DNA of 64,000 nucleotides, taken from contig JALLLT010000035.1 in assembly GCA_025266875.1 (NCBI GenBank), positions 248,001 through 312,000 of the forward strand. Reading direction: 5' to 3'. Position 1 is the first letter of the stretch, and every line of letters starts with the position of its first letter. The notes under the pieces are model-generated. The model ran no database searches, was not told the origin of the DNA, and saw only the letters and a list, made by a program, of their open reading frames with translations. Positions 34,545-46,790 of the stretch are shown piece after piece. A program made the translations under genes and the position numbers. The DNA is from Fennellomyces sp. T-0311. Lineage: Eukaryota; Mucoromycota; Mucoromycetes; Mucorales; Lichtheimiaceae.

Positions 34545-36668
34545 ATGACCAAAAGACGACACTCAGTGGCGGAAACCGTAGAGGACACAACGAAACGACA
34601 ATATTTTGGAGGCGATCTCGACGTTGTCGATGATGCGATCGACACACTAATCCACCATTGCATTGCTACATCAACTGATGATATGATTGTGCGATCTACA
34701 GAAGTACTTGATCGTCTCAACAGTGGCTGTGCCACAGTTCTTTTGGCCCGTGCGGATGCCCTTGCCAATAAAGGGAAACTGGAGGACGCTGTTTCAGATG
34801 CATTGACGGCGATAAAACACCAACGAATATCGGTGGCTGGGTATCTTTTGGCCGGTGTCTTATATTCCACCCAAGGCAAGCAACAAGCAGCAATGGATAT
34901 CTGTGAACGCGGTTTGCGTACTGTACTTCCATCTGAATGGCCTTTGCTTTATGAAAAGCGAGAAGAAGCAAAGGAGATCCTCGAAAGAAAATTCGACTTT
35001 GTGACAAAGTTACCAACAGAAATCACTGCCACTATCTTTGCGCAACTGTACAGCACTGAATATACGCTTGTCAGTTGTACAGGCGTATCGAAACGATGGA
35101 GAGAATATATGCTGCAACAGTACCCTGCACTCTGGAGAAACTCTGTCATTATTTTGAACAGCGGTTATATTCGCCCAGTCACTCGTCTTTTGCCCGCGAT
35201 TTGCAGCCATGTTCAACGTCTCTCGTTGGATCATACACCAGATCATATACTGCAAAAGTTACTCAACATGTCAGAGAGTAATAAACTTTCTTTAGTGAAA
35301 GATATAGTAATAGGTGCGAAAATACACGAGAACACATTTCATCGCTGCATACTTACGTATACCGTTTTTCTAGAAACTCCTCCGCCCTGCCTAATCGATC
35401 ACCACGTACAACTCTTGACTCTGTTCCAAAGTAATTTGACGAGTCTAAAAATCAAATTTACAAGGCGTCACCGGCACTCCATGCTCGATACAATGCAAAG
35501 ACAATCACAATTTGAGCTGGATACCATAATGTCGTTATGCTCTAATCTGAAATACCTTGAACTACAATCCCATCATGGAATTATTACATATCGACCACAG
35601 CATTCATTTCCACTTGGAGGGTACCCGCTGGAAAGGCTCGCCATTGGTGTCCCGCAGATGGAAACAATACTGGAAGAGCTAATTCCTCGGTGTCCACGAC
35701 TCCAAGCACTGGACATGATGGAAACAACACCAAGGACGATGAGGCTTATTGATGAACAATGCCAGCAACTCAGTCATCTTAAAGTTCGCTATGGTTTTTA
35801 CTCTGAGGAATCCAGTATATTTACTTATAACAATCAAGACACCGCAGGTCTATCCACATTGCAGTACTATTCGGATAATGGTGTATTGATCCAAAATCTA
35901 CTCCCTTTCTTCACTAAGAGCAAAAATACTCTGAAGACCCTTGAACTCGTGGTGGATGAAATGGATACTCCAACTGGATCAAGCCCGCTAGCTCAGGTTG
36001 CATTTACTCGGTTAAATGTACTATATTTGGTTTTCCGTGGATTCAATGCCAATTTTGCAACTGCAATAGCATCAATGATACGACAGTCTCCAACTTTAAA
36101 TGACGTAACTCTTGTATTTGATGGCGCGTCGATACCGGATGAATTTCTGCAGTCCTTAACACCGCATACGCAACTTGGCTCTTTGACGCTGTGCGGCTTT
36201 CACTCACCATCTGCGGGCCTTGAACACCTTTTCTCTCACTTTGCTGCACGACATCAAGCATGCACCTTGCAAAGTATCGTAGTGGAGGACTGTGATGGCG
36301 TTACAGATGGTGTCCTCAGTGCACTTGCCGATATAACAACGTTACAAAAAATTGAGTTGCGCCGTTCCTTCGAGAATGTATGGAACACTGGTATGGTGGC
36401 ATTTATGCAAAAGCTGCGAACACTGCCGTGCCTAGAGTCACTCTCACTGGCTTCTGTACCACAGATCAACGATGATAATATCACTCAATTAGCCGAAATT
36501 GACGGGCTGCAAAAACTGATGCTTTTTACACTACGTGAAATAACGTCCAAAGGTGTATGTGCACTTGCAGACAACCTGCGTACCCTTAAAACTGTTGTTA
36601 TTGAGGACTCCTCAGGTGTAGATGACAATGCAATTCGATACTTAGAGAGCAAACTCGTTTTCCATTGA
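34545..36668 (+). CDS. TPR/F-box/LRR protein, 707 aa, intact single exon
   Basis: An uninterrupted frame from ATG 34545. Residues about 22-145 are TPR-like (LARADALANKGKLEDAVSDA, LLAGVLYSTQGKQQAAMDIC). Residues about 152-192 are an F-box (FVTKLPTEITATIFAQLYST, GVSKRWREYML). About 500 residues of leucine-rich repeats follow (for example LVKDIVIGAK, CSNLKYLELQS, TTLQKIELRRS, LPCLESLSLASVPQINDDNI). It is likely an SCF substrate adaptor. It is the best-preserved member of the family and the reference used here to recognise the broken copies at 1285, 28640 and 42667. The 11440 gene has the same order of domains but has an intron and is strongly diverged. Confidence 0.9.
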   Translation: MTKRRHSVAETVEDTTKRQYFGGDLDVVDDAIDTLIHHCIATSTDDMIVRSTEVLDRLNSGCATVLLARADALANKGKLEDAVSDALTAIKHQRISVAGYLLAGVLYSTQGKQQAAMDICERGLRTVLPSEWPLLYEKREEAKEILERKFDFVTKLPTEITATIFAQLYSTEYTLVSCTGVSKRWREYMLQQYPALWRNSVIILNSGYIRPVTRLLPAICSHVQRLSLDHTPDHILQKLLNMSESNKLSLVKDIVIGAKIHENTFHRCILTYTVFLETPPPCLIDHHVQLLTLFQSNLTSLKIKFTRRHRHSMLDTMQRQSQFELDTIMSLCSNLKYLELQSHHGIITYRPQHSFPLGGYPLERLAIGVPQMETILEELIPRCPRLQALDMMETTPRTMRLIDEQCQQLSHLKVRYGFYSEESSIFTYNNQDTAGLSTLQYYSDNGVLIQNLLPFFTKSKNTLKTLELVVDEMDTPTGSSPLAQVAFTRLNVLYLVFRGFNANFATAIASMIRQSPTLNDVTLVFDGASIPDEFLQSLTPHTQLGSLTLCGFHSPSAGLEHLFSHFAARHQACTLQSIVVEDCDGVTDGVLSALADITTLQKIELRRSFENVWNTGMVAFMQKLRTLPCLESLSLASVPQINDDNITQLAEIDGLQKLMLFTLREITSKGVCALADNLRTLKTVVIEDSSGVDDNAIRYLESKLVFH

Positions 36669-37655
36669 CTGCTTACTATTGGTACATAATGTTGACAAAG
36701 TGATTAAAGGTTTACTCTTACACTACGCATCAATTTTGTAAAAGATATAATAATTTGAATATCAAAGGGATAAAAGCGACGACTGTGTCCATCTATATAC
36801 TATTGAGCATACCCCAACAAGGTGCATGATTCTAAGTTACAAATGAGGCAGAGCTATATCTAATTTGCAATATACACCAAAAGTTGGAACGGTTCTTAGT
36901 AAAGTTTAATATATGCTCTTAAAAGTTAGCATGTTTTGGTATCACTTAACGAGAAAAGGTTTTCGAATGACGAGTCAAAAATAATATTATGTACTATTGA
37001 GGAAAGCTATTCTCTACTTATACTAATGATGAGTCGGGACGGAGAAGATGAATACTTTTATCTGGTAGCCCAAAGATCCATGTTACCGCCGAGTCTCTAA
37101 TAACCTTGCCATCTAATATCAATGAGGCCGAAGGTCATACAGAGTCTTAGTTAACGGAGTTGCCCTACATGATCAGTAAAGCGGGATCGAAGTTGCACAC
37201 GCAAGCAAATGAAACAATCGATAATTGTACGGTTGCTGGTGTCGCAATAACAACGGGTGTAAACAAGGAACAAGGAAAAGCTTGTACCCATGGATGATAG
37301 TGTATGTCGGGAATACGGCACATACATAACTATGGGGAAAAATCTGTGTAATTACTTCAGAAAGCCATGTACGTGCGTACTCATTTGGGAAATTTGTGTA
37401 TTTGTCCTAAGATTTGAACGTCGACTTTCAAAAGTGAGCGCAAGCTGCAGGATTTGACACATCATATAAAAAATTCACAGTAGGCTCTGAAATGTTAGCT
37501 ATAATAAGCACTTATTTTTACTATCACAAATAATTATAGGATCAATTAATGATTGATTTTTCAACGATGATAGGATGGCTTAACTATAGTATTAGCAAAT
37601 GATATATACAATAAACTATATAAAGCATAAAAAATACATAATAATATCTTCCTAT
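36669..37655. other. Intergenic stretch without a supportable gene
   Basis: AT-rich; no frame with recognisable features. It separates the stop codons of two convergent genes by about 1 kb. Confidence 0.5.
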
Positions 37656-40600
37656 CTATGTGTTAACTAACAGTGTGTTTTCCGCTTTGGAATCATCGTC
37701 TGAACTAGATGAGTTGCGGGTTGGCAATAATGCATCCTTGACCGTCCTTCGGCGGCGGGTCTTGCTGAAAGCTCCAGAAACAACTGATGGCTTTACTTCT
37801 GAACTATCTCCATTTTCGATTTTGCCATGTGCGGCGCTGAGATTTTGAAATACCTCCTCATCGATGTAGTACGCCTTAAATATAGATTCCATAAGTTGCA
37901 GCCTTCGTTGTAGCTCTTGCATTTCTTCCAATATTTGCTGCTCGCTGCTCCTTGTGTACATGGTAATTTCACTTTTTTTCCCTGCATCCGTCGGTTGATT
38001 GATGAGCTGTCCACGTTCCAAATTTGGCTGATATGTTTGTGCATCTTCAAAGCGTTTGTGGATGGGATCAATATACGGTATAGGTCGTCCAAGGAATCCA
38101 AAAGCATCATAAAGGTTCTGCATTAAGGATGCTCTTGCTTTAAATATGGAGTATCGTTGAACAAAGCCCCATGGAGATTTTGGGCGTGCTCCAAATAGCA
38201 AGCTATCCACGGTAACAAGTAGCGAAAGTAAGCCACCGACAGAACCCAATGCATTTAGGAGCGTATAAACTTTCTGGTCTTGTAATGTGACTTCTGTCAT
38301 GGCCATAGGATAAATATCGAAGGTTCCGCCTCGTTCCAAATCGCCATCCAGCGTTCGAACGGATGTCGTTAATTCCAATACGTTGTCATGTTCTTGTAGA
38401 AATCCCACGTTATTCCAGCCGTTTGATGTGAGGTACTGATGGTTTTGAAGCTGGTAGCTAATACTTGTGTAAGAATTGTAGGCGAAAGTATACTTGTTGG
38501 GTGCTTGGCTGTCTTCTACATCTCTTCTGAGCCATTGGTCTAACTCCTCTTGCGGCAGCTCTTGCGCCAGGAATTCCTCTCCATAATAAGCGATAGCCAG
38601 ATTAGGATTCCTTCCCGGTGGATATAGTTCAACTTGAATACGCGTGTCGTTTGGGAATGAAGCATCTCCAGCTATTAAAAATTTTATTCGGGCATCACTA
38701 CCATACTTTTCTTCGCCGATCTTGAAATTTTGGTGTGGAAGGAAAAGCCAACATTTTGTTTCACCATTCGAACTGGTGCTCGTATACGGATAATGCGCTC
38801 CAAAAACCTGGTCGATTGTACTTGTTTGCTGAAAGAAATCCTCTTCTGTTATCTTGTCCGATTGGATTAGAGCAACAAGGCCTCGTCTCTGCGGTCTATA
38901 GTAGGCTATCGACTCTTCACGTGCAGTGCATATACGAACATCTAAATATTTAATCTCTTTAGTTGACGCATTCGTTTCCCATTGTGTGGCTGTTAATACC
39001 TGGAAATTGAACTGAAGCAACAGATTTTGTAAATGTTGAAGTCGCTACAGGACTGCGTACCACCATTATAATATAATACGTCATATACGCGACAAGCAAA
39101 AAAGTTAGCACTAATGTGCTTATCATATGAGTAAGTTCGGTCCATCGTGGCTCTCCGGCTCTATATTCTATATGTTACTACTGTCCCCACGACTATTTGT
39201 TATGTTGTATACTACCTTGAAGGCCAAGTCAAATTTGTATAGAGTGCGTTACCAGCGCTCTTCGGACCACCAAACTTCCATATCATATATGCAATTATAA
39301 TGATTGCTAGAACACCTATTACAATTCCAGCTATGGCGCCTCCTGAGAACCCAGACGAGTTTTCACCGCTTTCGACGATCATATCTTTAATGTTGGAGAC
39401 CCATTCGTAAGTTTTTGAGCTGAAGTCTTCATCATTTGATATGCGTAGAACGTCAAACTGGTTAAACCATTTGTATTCAGCGCGACCTATTTGGAGCTAC
39501 TAAATGTCAAATAATTTTAGAGGTTATCACTTACCAAATGCCACAAGAAGATAGCTATTGTTCAAAACCCCAGCAGCAAAACTATATCGTCGTCGTGGGT
39601 AATTGTCTGTCGAGTTAATCGCCGGGTATGACAACGCCCAGTCATCGGTATTCAGAGCAATTAAAGTGTTATGAGCCTTTACACGGTTCCCATAATTATA
39701 CACCCCTGATCATTAAGTTATAAGCAATATATCTCATTAAATTCATTCATACCTACCTCCATAGTAGTAGATTGTCAGTTGGTCTGATCCTGTTTTTAAT
39801 AGTTTGTGTAATGTAAATTTCTCATTCAAAATTTCACAAATCGACTTACCAAGAAAGCTGTACGAGAATTCTTTCGTGTAATCGTCCTGGAGCGTATGGC
39901 CACCTACGTCGAAAATCGAGGTCTGATTTGTATTGGTATCAAAGACAGCAACCAGGTTTCCTAGTTCGTGGCTTCGATATCCCATTCTCTTGTAATACAC
40001 AATACGGCCATCACTTTTCATTAAGTTAATACATAATTTGATTGATAGAGCTGATACTAAAACTTACGATAGTACAGTTGCAGGTCCTAGTAATGCGTAT
40101 TGTGCATTCTCTTTAATGTCGATGGTACTAAAATAGTTGATCTCCGGATCATATACCAACATGTTCTGAGGAAATGTAGATTCTGTACTGTTTTCTGTGG
40201 CATTGCTGTTTATATATGAGCCGCCGGCAATATAGATCTTTCCGTTGGGTGCTAGTGTAGCTGTTGGTGACTCGATATTCCTTGGGATAGTTCCATTGGA
40301 ATTTGCAATCTCTGGGAACGTCCAGTTTCCAGATGTGAAGTCAAACTGGACTACGTGCATTTCACCAGTTTGTACGGAGAATGGTCCACCTTCAGGTGGA
40401 GCTCGATCCCCTCCAAAAAACAGGACTCTGTTGTTATCGGGAAGCAAAACTGCTGCACTGCCTGCAGTGTGGAACCAGGGGGTGGCATATTTATTATAGT
40501 CGACAGTATCGTAATTGAGTTGGCCATTGTTTGCATCGATAGAAAATGCGTCGAATGAAAACAGTGCATTCCCATCACGACTTCGTCCACCCCAAACATA

Positions 40601-40792
40601 TAATGTATTGTTCCTTACAAAGGTCGCGGCTTCCGTGCGGTACGGTAATTTCTCCGGGTTGCCAAAATCGCCCGAGTCATAGTACTTCAAGCGGTCGACA
40701 TTCGTGGTATTGTAATCACCTAAGGCTCCAGTGATAATCAAAGCAATACTAAGATAGAATACTAAAGAATGCTTGTGAATGTGATATTTCAT
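37656..40792 (-). CDS. Kelch-propeller membrane protein with three TM segments
   Basis: Modelled as seven exons: 40068-40792, 39850-40013, 39757-39789, 39535-39705, 39216-39486, 39000-39160 and 37656-38941. Phases agree throughout, giving 936 residues. A signal peptide (LVFYLSIALIITGALG) precedes a kelch-type beta-propeller (NNTLYVWGGRS, NNRVLFFGGDRAP, NGKIYIAGGSY, TIYYYGG). TM1 is at about 415-437 (AIAGIVIGVLAIIIIAYMIW), TM2 at about 468-490, then FPDVRIC, an ectodomain of about 220 residues, and TM3 at about 735-758 (LLNALGSVGGLLSLLVTVDS). The tail has a short coiled coil (QQILEEMQELQRRLQLMES) and Ser/basic stretches. The intron at 39161-39215 joins what could otherwise be read as two genes only 85 bp apart. 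Function unknown. Confidence 0.75.
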
Positions 40793-42666
40793 TTGTATCT
40801 AAAGTGCGAGGGCACAATGGAGAAAAGAGAGCCTATAAATACCAAAAAAATTTTGGATGATGAACCAATTGTCCCACGAGCGTAGGTGTGACAAATTTGA
40901 TTTGCTTCAGTGTACCTGTAATGGAATGATCAGCAACGGTCAAAACTTGAGTTGGTTAAACACAATTCATCTCCTAACCAGTGCTTCTTGAGGCAAATGG
41001 TCTGGAGGCAGAAAACAGCGCAATGGACACTATGATAAAATTACCTCTTAGCCAGAAACGAAAAGCTTTCTGGTATCCTTTCTGGTATCGAGCGTCTATC
41101 GTGATGCGAAATAGGTATAACATCCCCAGTTTAGGATTTGTAACTTAAATAGCAAGAAGTATAGTTGCGTAGAAAGTAGTTAAGATTAACTAATCGCAGG
41201 TTCGGTCAATGAAGCAGGACGCGGAACTTAACTTACTTATGTCCTTCATTCAATTCACATCCTTTTACTTGTGTTTGTAATATTACTTCTAATTATGGAT
41301 TTTTCAGCCATTGAATAAGGAATGTAGGTACGTAAATCAATAAGATCATTAGGAAATTCTGCTGTCGGGTAGGAACTAGAAAAAGTTTCTAGATGTTACC
41401 ATGTACGACTTTGGTTTCCCCATTACCGGGGCTTAGCTGTGCTACATTATTGTGTTACACGGATAAACGCAACGTACCTGTCCAGCTACGCTTCAAGGTA
41501 TCCTTATCAGTTCAACTCTTTATGTAGACTAGTGTTGTAGTGCTTGGACTTTATGAAATGGCGCAACGGATATACTTTAATTTATAAAATTATCATTATT
41601 ACCAAGGGTTTTATGAGATTGAAGATTGAATATGTCCAGGTCAGTTTGGTTCGTAATGTAATGCCTGTAATTTATAGAATATGGCATGACCTGAATGAAA
41701 TGACTTGGCAGCTTGCCTCTATTCAGTACATGCCCGTTTTTAATTGTAAATCGATCAGTGTACCGAAGTTGGAACAGAGCCCCCCCCCCCTCCCAACTGG
41801 AGCTCCTCAACCGGTGGATAGCTGTACCTGTCGCTAGCTAGCATTGTAAAAAATCCTAGTGTAACGTAGCACGACGGTACTATAAAATTATACAAAGCCT
41901 TGTAAAATCCTGTGAAATCCTGTGAAAACTGCCATTTTACAAGAAAATTTTTTTACGGTGCAGCCGTTTGATGTTCAGGATTCTGAGCACAGAATACACT
42001 TAGCATAACAATCCACGAAGTTATCCCTGCAACCAATAATCTAGAAAGAAAAAAGCATTCTCCCCGCTTACGAATATCCTTAATTGAGGTCCTATGGTGC
42101 ATGAGTCATTCATGTGCTATATTAATGTCGCATACTGAAAAGTGTAACATTAGATCTGAACGTCGGAACATCGGGCGAACCTCTTCAGTTGCTAGTTCAG
42201 ATTCAGACCTTGAATCTGATCAATATCAAGTTGTTTATAGATCGCCTCTAGAAGTTTCTTAACCATTGCATAGCACTTGAGCAAATGTGTACTCCAACTA
42301 CAGAACATTTCAATAACGAGCTGCAGTAAAATTATTGAGGGCGTGCTCAAAATTCTATCCACTACAGCACCTATTTCTGCAAGATCTAAACGATGTAACA
42401 AAGGAGGTATATTTAATAACAGATTGGCTCGTACCTTATCTCAAAAAATCACTACTATTGATTGGGAAAAGATGCACTATAGTACGTTACAATACCTACT
42501 GAATTCATTTTGCGTGAATAACGTCGTTACAGTAATAAAAGCCCTCTCGTGTCCTGACTCTAAATTATTTTTACAAACATATTATACGGATGGACAAGGT
42601 ATATGCATGTAATTAGTTACTATACACTACGGAAACATTAAGAAATTGACGGCAACTGTCACTCTT
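40793..42666. other. Intergenic, includes a transposon-end-like segment
   Basis: No gene supported. A C-run lies at 41780-41790. 41871-41960 has a CAC-type terminus (see next entry). A frame at 42277-42612 lacks an ATG and any known domain. Confidence 0.5.
41871..41960. repeat. CAC-type terminus with subterminal repeats
   Basis: It ends in TTTTTTTACGGTG at 41960 (CACCGTAAAAAAA read inward) and contains repeated TGTAAAATCC / TGTGAAATCC / TGTGAAAAC motifs. The layout resembles the ends of the 3.7-kb and 16.4-kb elements. No partner end was found, so it may be a solo end. Confidence 0.35.
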
Positions 42667-44376
42667 ATGTCACAACAGCAGATGCTAAAACGAGAACGGT
42701 TCACCATGGGTTCTCGAGGTCTAACCAAGCGACCAGTTCATCAAGGCCATCTTGATATTGCGGACAGCGCGATCGACATACTGACTAATCATTGTCGTGA
42801 TCCGAAATCTGGCAATGATGACATCGTTTTACAAACCACCCTTGCTCCTGGTTTCCTCCGCGATGGGTGTGCCTCACTGTTTATTGGATATGCAAGCGCC
42901 TTTGCCAACAAATGAAAGTTCACAGCGGCCATTAATAACACGTTGATGCCATCAAAACGGGACCGCGAGTTGTGGAAGGCTATTTTACAACCGGCGAATA
43001 TCCTCGATGCAGTGTAAACAGAAGGCTGCATTGGGTATTTATGAATCGGCCGATCTTGATTTAACTTCATCTGACTGCCATTGCTCTACGAAAAGCGGGA
43101 AGCAGCAAAAAAGGCACTTGGCGGAGTACTTGATTTCGTTGAGAAACTCCCTCCCAAGATTGTATCCAGTATCGTTATGGAGATACCAAGTAAGGACCAA
43201 TTTCTTACTTTTGCCAAGGTAACGCACAGTTGGCATTGGTGCGTGTTTAATCAACCAACGTGTTTTGGGAGAAGTACCTAGATGTCGCTGACTATGGTCC
43301 GAGGTTATCTACGCTTTATCCTATGTTTAATCATGCTACGCCATCACTTGCTATATTGCAAACACAGGCGGCTTTCGACCAGTGCACAAACTTGAAATTG
43401 GTAAATGGTCGAGCCTTTCTGAGTGATTGGGGATGATTATCTGTAGCTGTTTTCAGAAGGCTTTGAAAGTGGTTTAGACGAAGAGGATTAGGAGCAGATG
43501 GAGAGCTTTTCGTATTCAACGGCCGATTTGGACTCTTTACTTATACTCTTGCAAACGTGTCCGTGTTACTGATGATAGCATCGTTGCTGCAAAAAAGTGA
43601 GGATACTCACAAATCACTACGACTTAAATTCGAGAGGACAGGTTTCGGAGGCTTGAATGAATCATGTCAAATTGGCGATCTTGCCAACTACGTATTCAAT
43701 AGACTGAAGATGTTATCGATGTCGGCTCATGGCAGCAGCTCACAATTTATTTAATGTTATTTCATCAATGATTGAGCAATGCAATTTGCTAGAAATTTAA
43801 ACCTTGGATTTGACAAGGTAAAGAATCCACCTCTGTTCAGAACTGTGCCACATACGCAGCCGCCTCCTCGTGCTCTGAACACCACCGGTATTCGTTCATC
43901 AGCGTTTCTCTCGATCAGCTCTTCAAATGACACCATGAACAACTATGATCGGCGACAATGCAAAATATCGACACTAGTAGCTGTCGAGGCATACCGATAA
44001 AGCTCTGGATTCATTTCCGATATGACTGTACTGACTAAACTCCAATTGCATGAAATAACATCCGAATGCCAAAAATCTGGCGTAAAATCATAATGGATAA
44101 ATTGCAAGTTCTTACATACTTTCAAAAGACGTATGTGGATGGTTTATATTCTATATCTGGCTACAACATTGTGTGGCTGGCACATATAAAACTTTGGAGG
44201 AATTATATTTCGCAAACACCGAGGATATCACTGAAGACTTTGTGCGTACATTGGCATCTCGATCACGGTCAACCCGAGTCGTAAACATTTACCAGTATTC
44301 TAGCGTAAGCCATACAGGCGACATGATTATAAATAACATGTCCCTAAAATCTACGTTGGTAATGCCGATGCGATGA
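42667..44376 (+). pseudogene. Broken TPR/F-box/LRR gene
   Basis: It starts like the intact gene at 34545: TKRPVHQGHLDIADSAIDIL, GYASAFANK then a stop at 42913-42915 where the intact gene reads Gly. After frame changes come LLYEKREAAKKALGGVLDFV and EKLPPKIVSSIVMEIPS (43081-43281, F-box). LRR-like remnants reach about 44376 (KTLEELYFANTEDITEDFVR). Several stops and shifts make it non-functional. A further frame at 44538-44837 might be its distant end. Confidence 0.75.
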
Positions 44377-46790
44377 TTAGTACATAAATAATAAAGTTTC
44401 AAGTCATATGTTTCAAACAAACTTTTCAAGATGAAGGGATCTGTACTACATTGAATTATCAATACGGAGGGTATTAAATTATTCGTTAGCACTTTTTGGT
44501 GATTCTGCTTTGACCGGATAATCTTAAAGGGCTTTTAATGGCTCAAATAATGGGAAGTTCTTCCTACGACAATAAAGCGAGATACCAAAAGTCTAAAGGG
44601 TTGCAGTCTTTAAAGAGCATATTATCTACTTCCATAGCGGTCAAATGCAGATTTCGAAGCTCTTTTAACGCGGTACTTTACGATGTCTACTTCGCAAGTA
44701 TAAGGAAGCAGCTGGATACACTAAAAGCTATCGAATACCGATCGCTATTGGCAAAACTGTCAGCGCTTCAGAGCCTCTTGGATAGGCGTTGCGCTATCCT
44801 GAATTTCGAAATATGTCTATCGCTTCCCTTCAAGTAAACAGTGAAGGTAAAGATCATCAACGTTGTCTGTCACAACAATGTTTTTTGATCGCTTCAAGTT
44901 ACATCATGCGCACTGCCCAACCATCCAAATCGGAGCATTGACATTGTCCTCCTACGTATTGAGACAGCCACAGCAATCCAAGATATAAGCTGTGGTCATT
45001 TTTGAGCGCCATAGAGAGGGAAGGTAACGTTGGTGATAACATCATAAAGCGGCCGTTTTCTAAAAGAACCTCGCGTGCTTTATATGACGAGCGTTTCGGG
45101 GTAGATTAGTGAGTGTGTGGTAAGCAGAGTAAATGCGGACATTGGCAGCAGCATGCCAATTGGTAACATGTTCTCCCCAAAATGAATGTTGTGAACTTGC
45201 AGAAACCAGGAACAGTATTCACAGTCGCCGCAATGTCAAAGGCAGAATTCATTAAAGGTCAATGGCGAATGCAGAAAAAGCACAAGTATGGGAAGAAAAA
45301 TGCCACAAAGCAACCAACATTGGGTCACGGAAGTGCCAGAGGATTTATTTTTATGAACATTCATCGTGCCAAGTGGGGACCAGAATAACACGACGGACTT
45401 GCTTCTAGGGTTTGGAAGAGGAAGCGACTACATAAGGCAACAATAATTAATACAAGATCGACCTTTATCCTGGTTTTTTGTATACATGACCTTGAATGAT
45501 TTTGATTGGAAGACACTATGCGACCAAGTGCTCGATGCTACTAATATATGTATGATTTGTCAACTGCTCTTTTCAAGCTAGAACGGGATGACGTATCAAC
45601 GTTATTCTGGACTGCTTGACACACTCAAGACCATTCACAGGAAGGCTCTGAGTCGTCTGGTCCCTAAACAAACTTGTACACCTGTACTCGTCTGCGCTGG
45701 CAGGATGGCTTTTCTCTTTTTTTTTCCCTTTTTTTCCCTGCGGGGGGTGCCAGTTCTTTCTTTTTTTTCGGGGATTTGCAGCGAAGCAAATAAGAGTACA
45801 GGCGCGACTGGTATGCATCTTGCTGGCTTCCCAATTGTAGATCCCTCCCAGCCACTGGATTGCTGGGCCGAGGACTGGAAAATATACCTTCATTTCTTAC
45901 TAATGACCTATCTTGTTCAACTGGAAGCCAGAACCGACAAGTAAAAAAGGCAGCGCTTTTGTTTAATATTGAAAAAACAAAGTGGACAGAAATACACGGC
46001 GATCCCCCCCACACCCAGCGACCCGGTGATCATGGTTGTATGTTCTGCCGGCCAATGGATGACCCTTGGCCTCGTTGCAGCACAGCTTTCGCAACTCTGA
46101 GCTGTTCAGCGACCCGCCAAAACAATAGGATATGCACCAGTGATATTTTCTGTGCCCAGCACCTTGACCTTCCATGCCCTGCTCTACTACCTACGTTACA
46201 CCAGGTGCATTATGAATCGCAATGAGAAGACAATCTTTATGCATTGGACCAACAGCTCCATTAAGAACAAGAGGCTTTGTTGAATGGTCAGATTGAATTT
46301 ATGATTGAGGTTCTTGAGAAAAGCCGGAGCAGCGTCTTATTTTAACTTTTATATGGATGTGCAGTGATTTCAAGTAGTTCCTTCTTTCATATTTAACAAA
46401 TAAACATTGATTACGCGAATATACATAAGTACCTAACCTTGACCGTATTTTTGGATAGCTTATACCCATCCAGAATTATACAGCTTATGCTGAAGTTAAC
46501 CTGGTTATCCTGTAGTGTAAATTGACATGACGCTACTTGATCTTTGGTACTAGCAGCATAAGCAATATTAAACTGAACCTAAAGAAATTCGATTAGGCAA
46601 CAAATGTCTATTATTTGGGGAATCAAAGCGGCCAGCTATATATCTACTGTCCCACATGGTAACTTTGACTCTCACACGCTGCAAGCTAACCGTGTACGTA
46701 TTACGTCTGTGCAACAGTATGTTCGTCATCAGTGCAAATGTTTGTCCTGCAACGATCCATTTTCGTTTTTCTTTCTCTTTTACTTTTTTT
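44377..46790. other. Intergenic stretch with doubtful small frames
   Basis: A basic 68-codon ATG frame at 45182-45388 and a frame at 45588-45944 show no recognisable domain. Pyrimidine-rich runs occur at 45710-45770. The 40 bp before 46791 are T/C-rich, typical of a start context here. Confidence 0.45.

Noticed and set aside
45182..45388. Basic 68-codon frame
   Set aside because: Starts with ATG but shows no recognisable motif or splice context. Left as intergenic.
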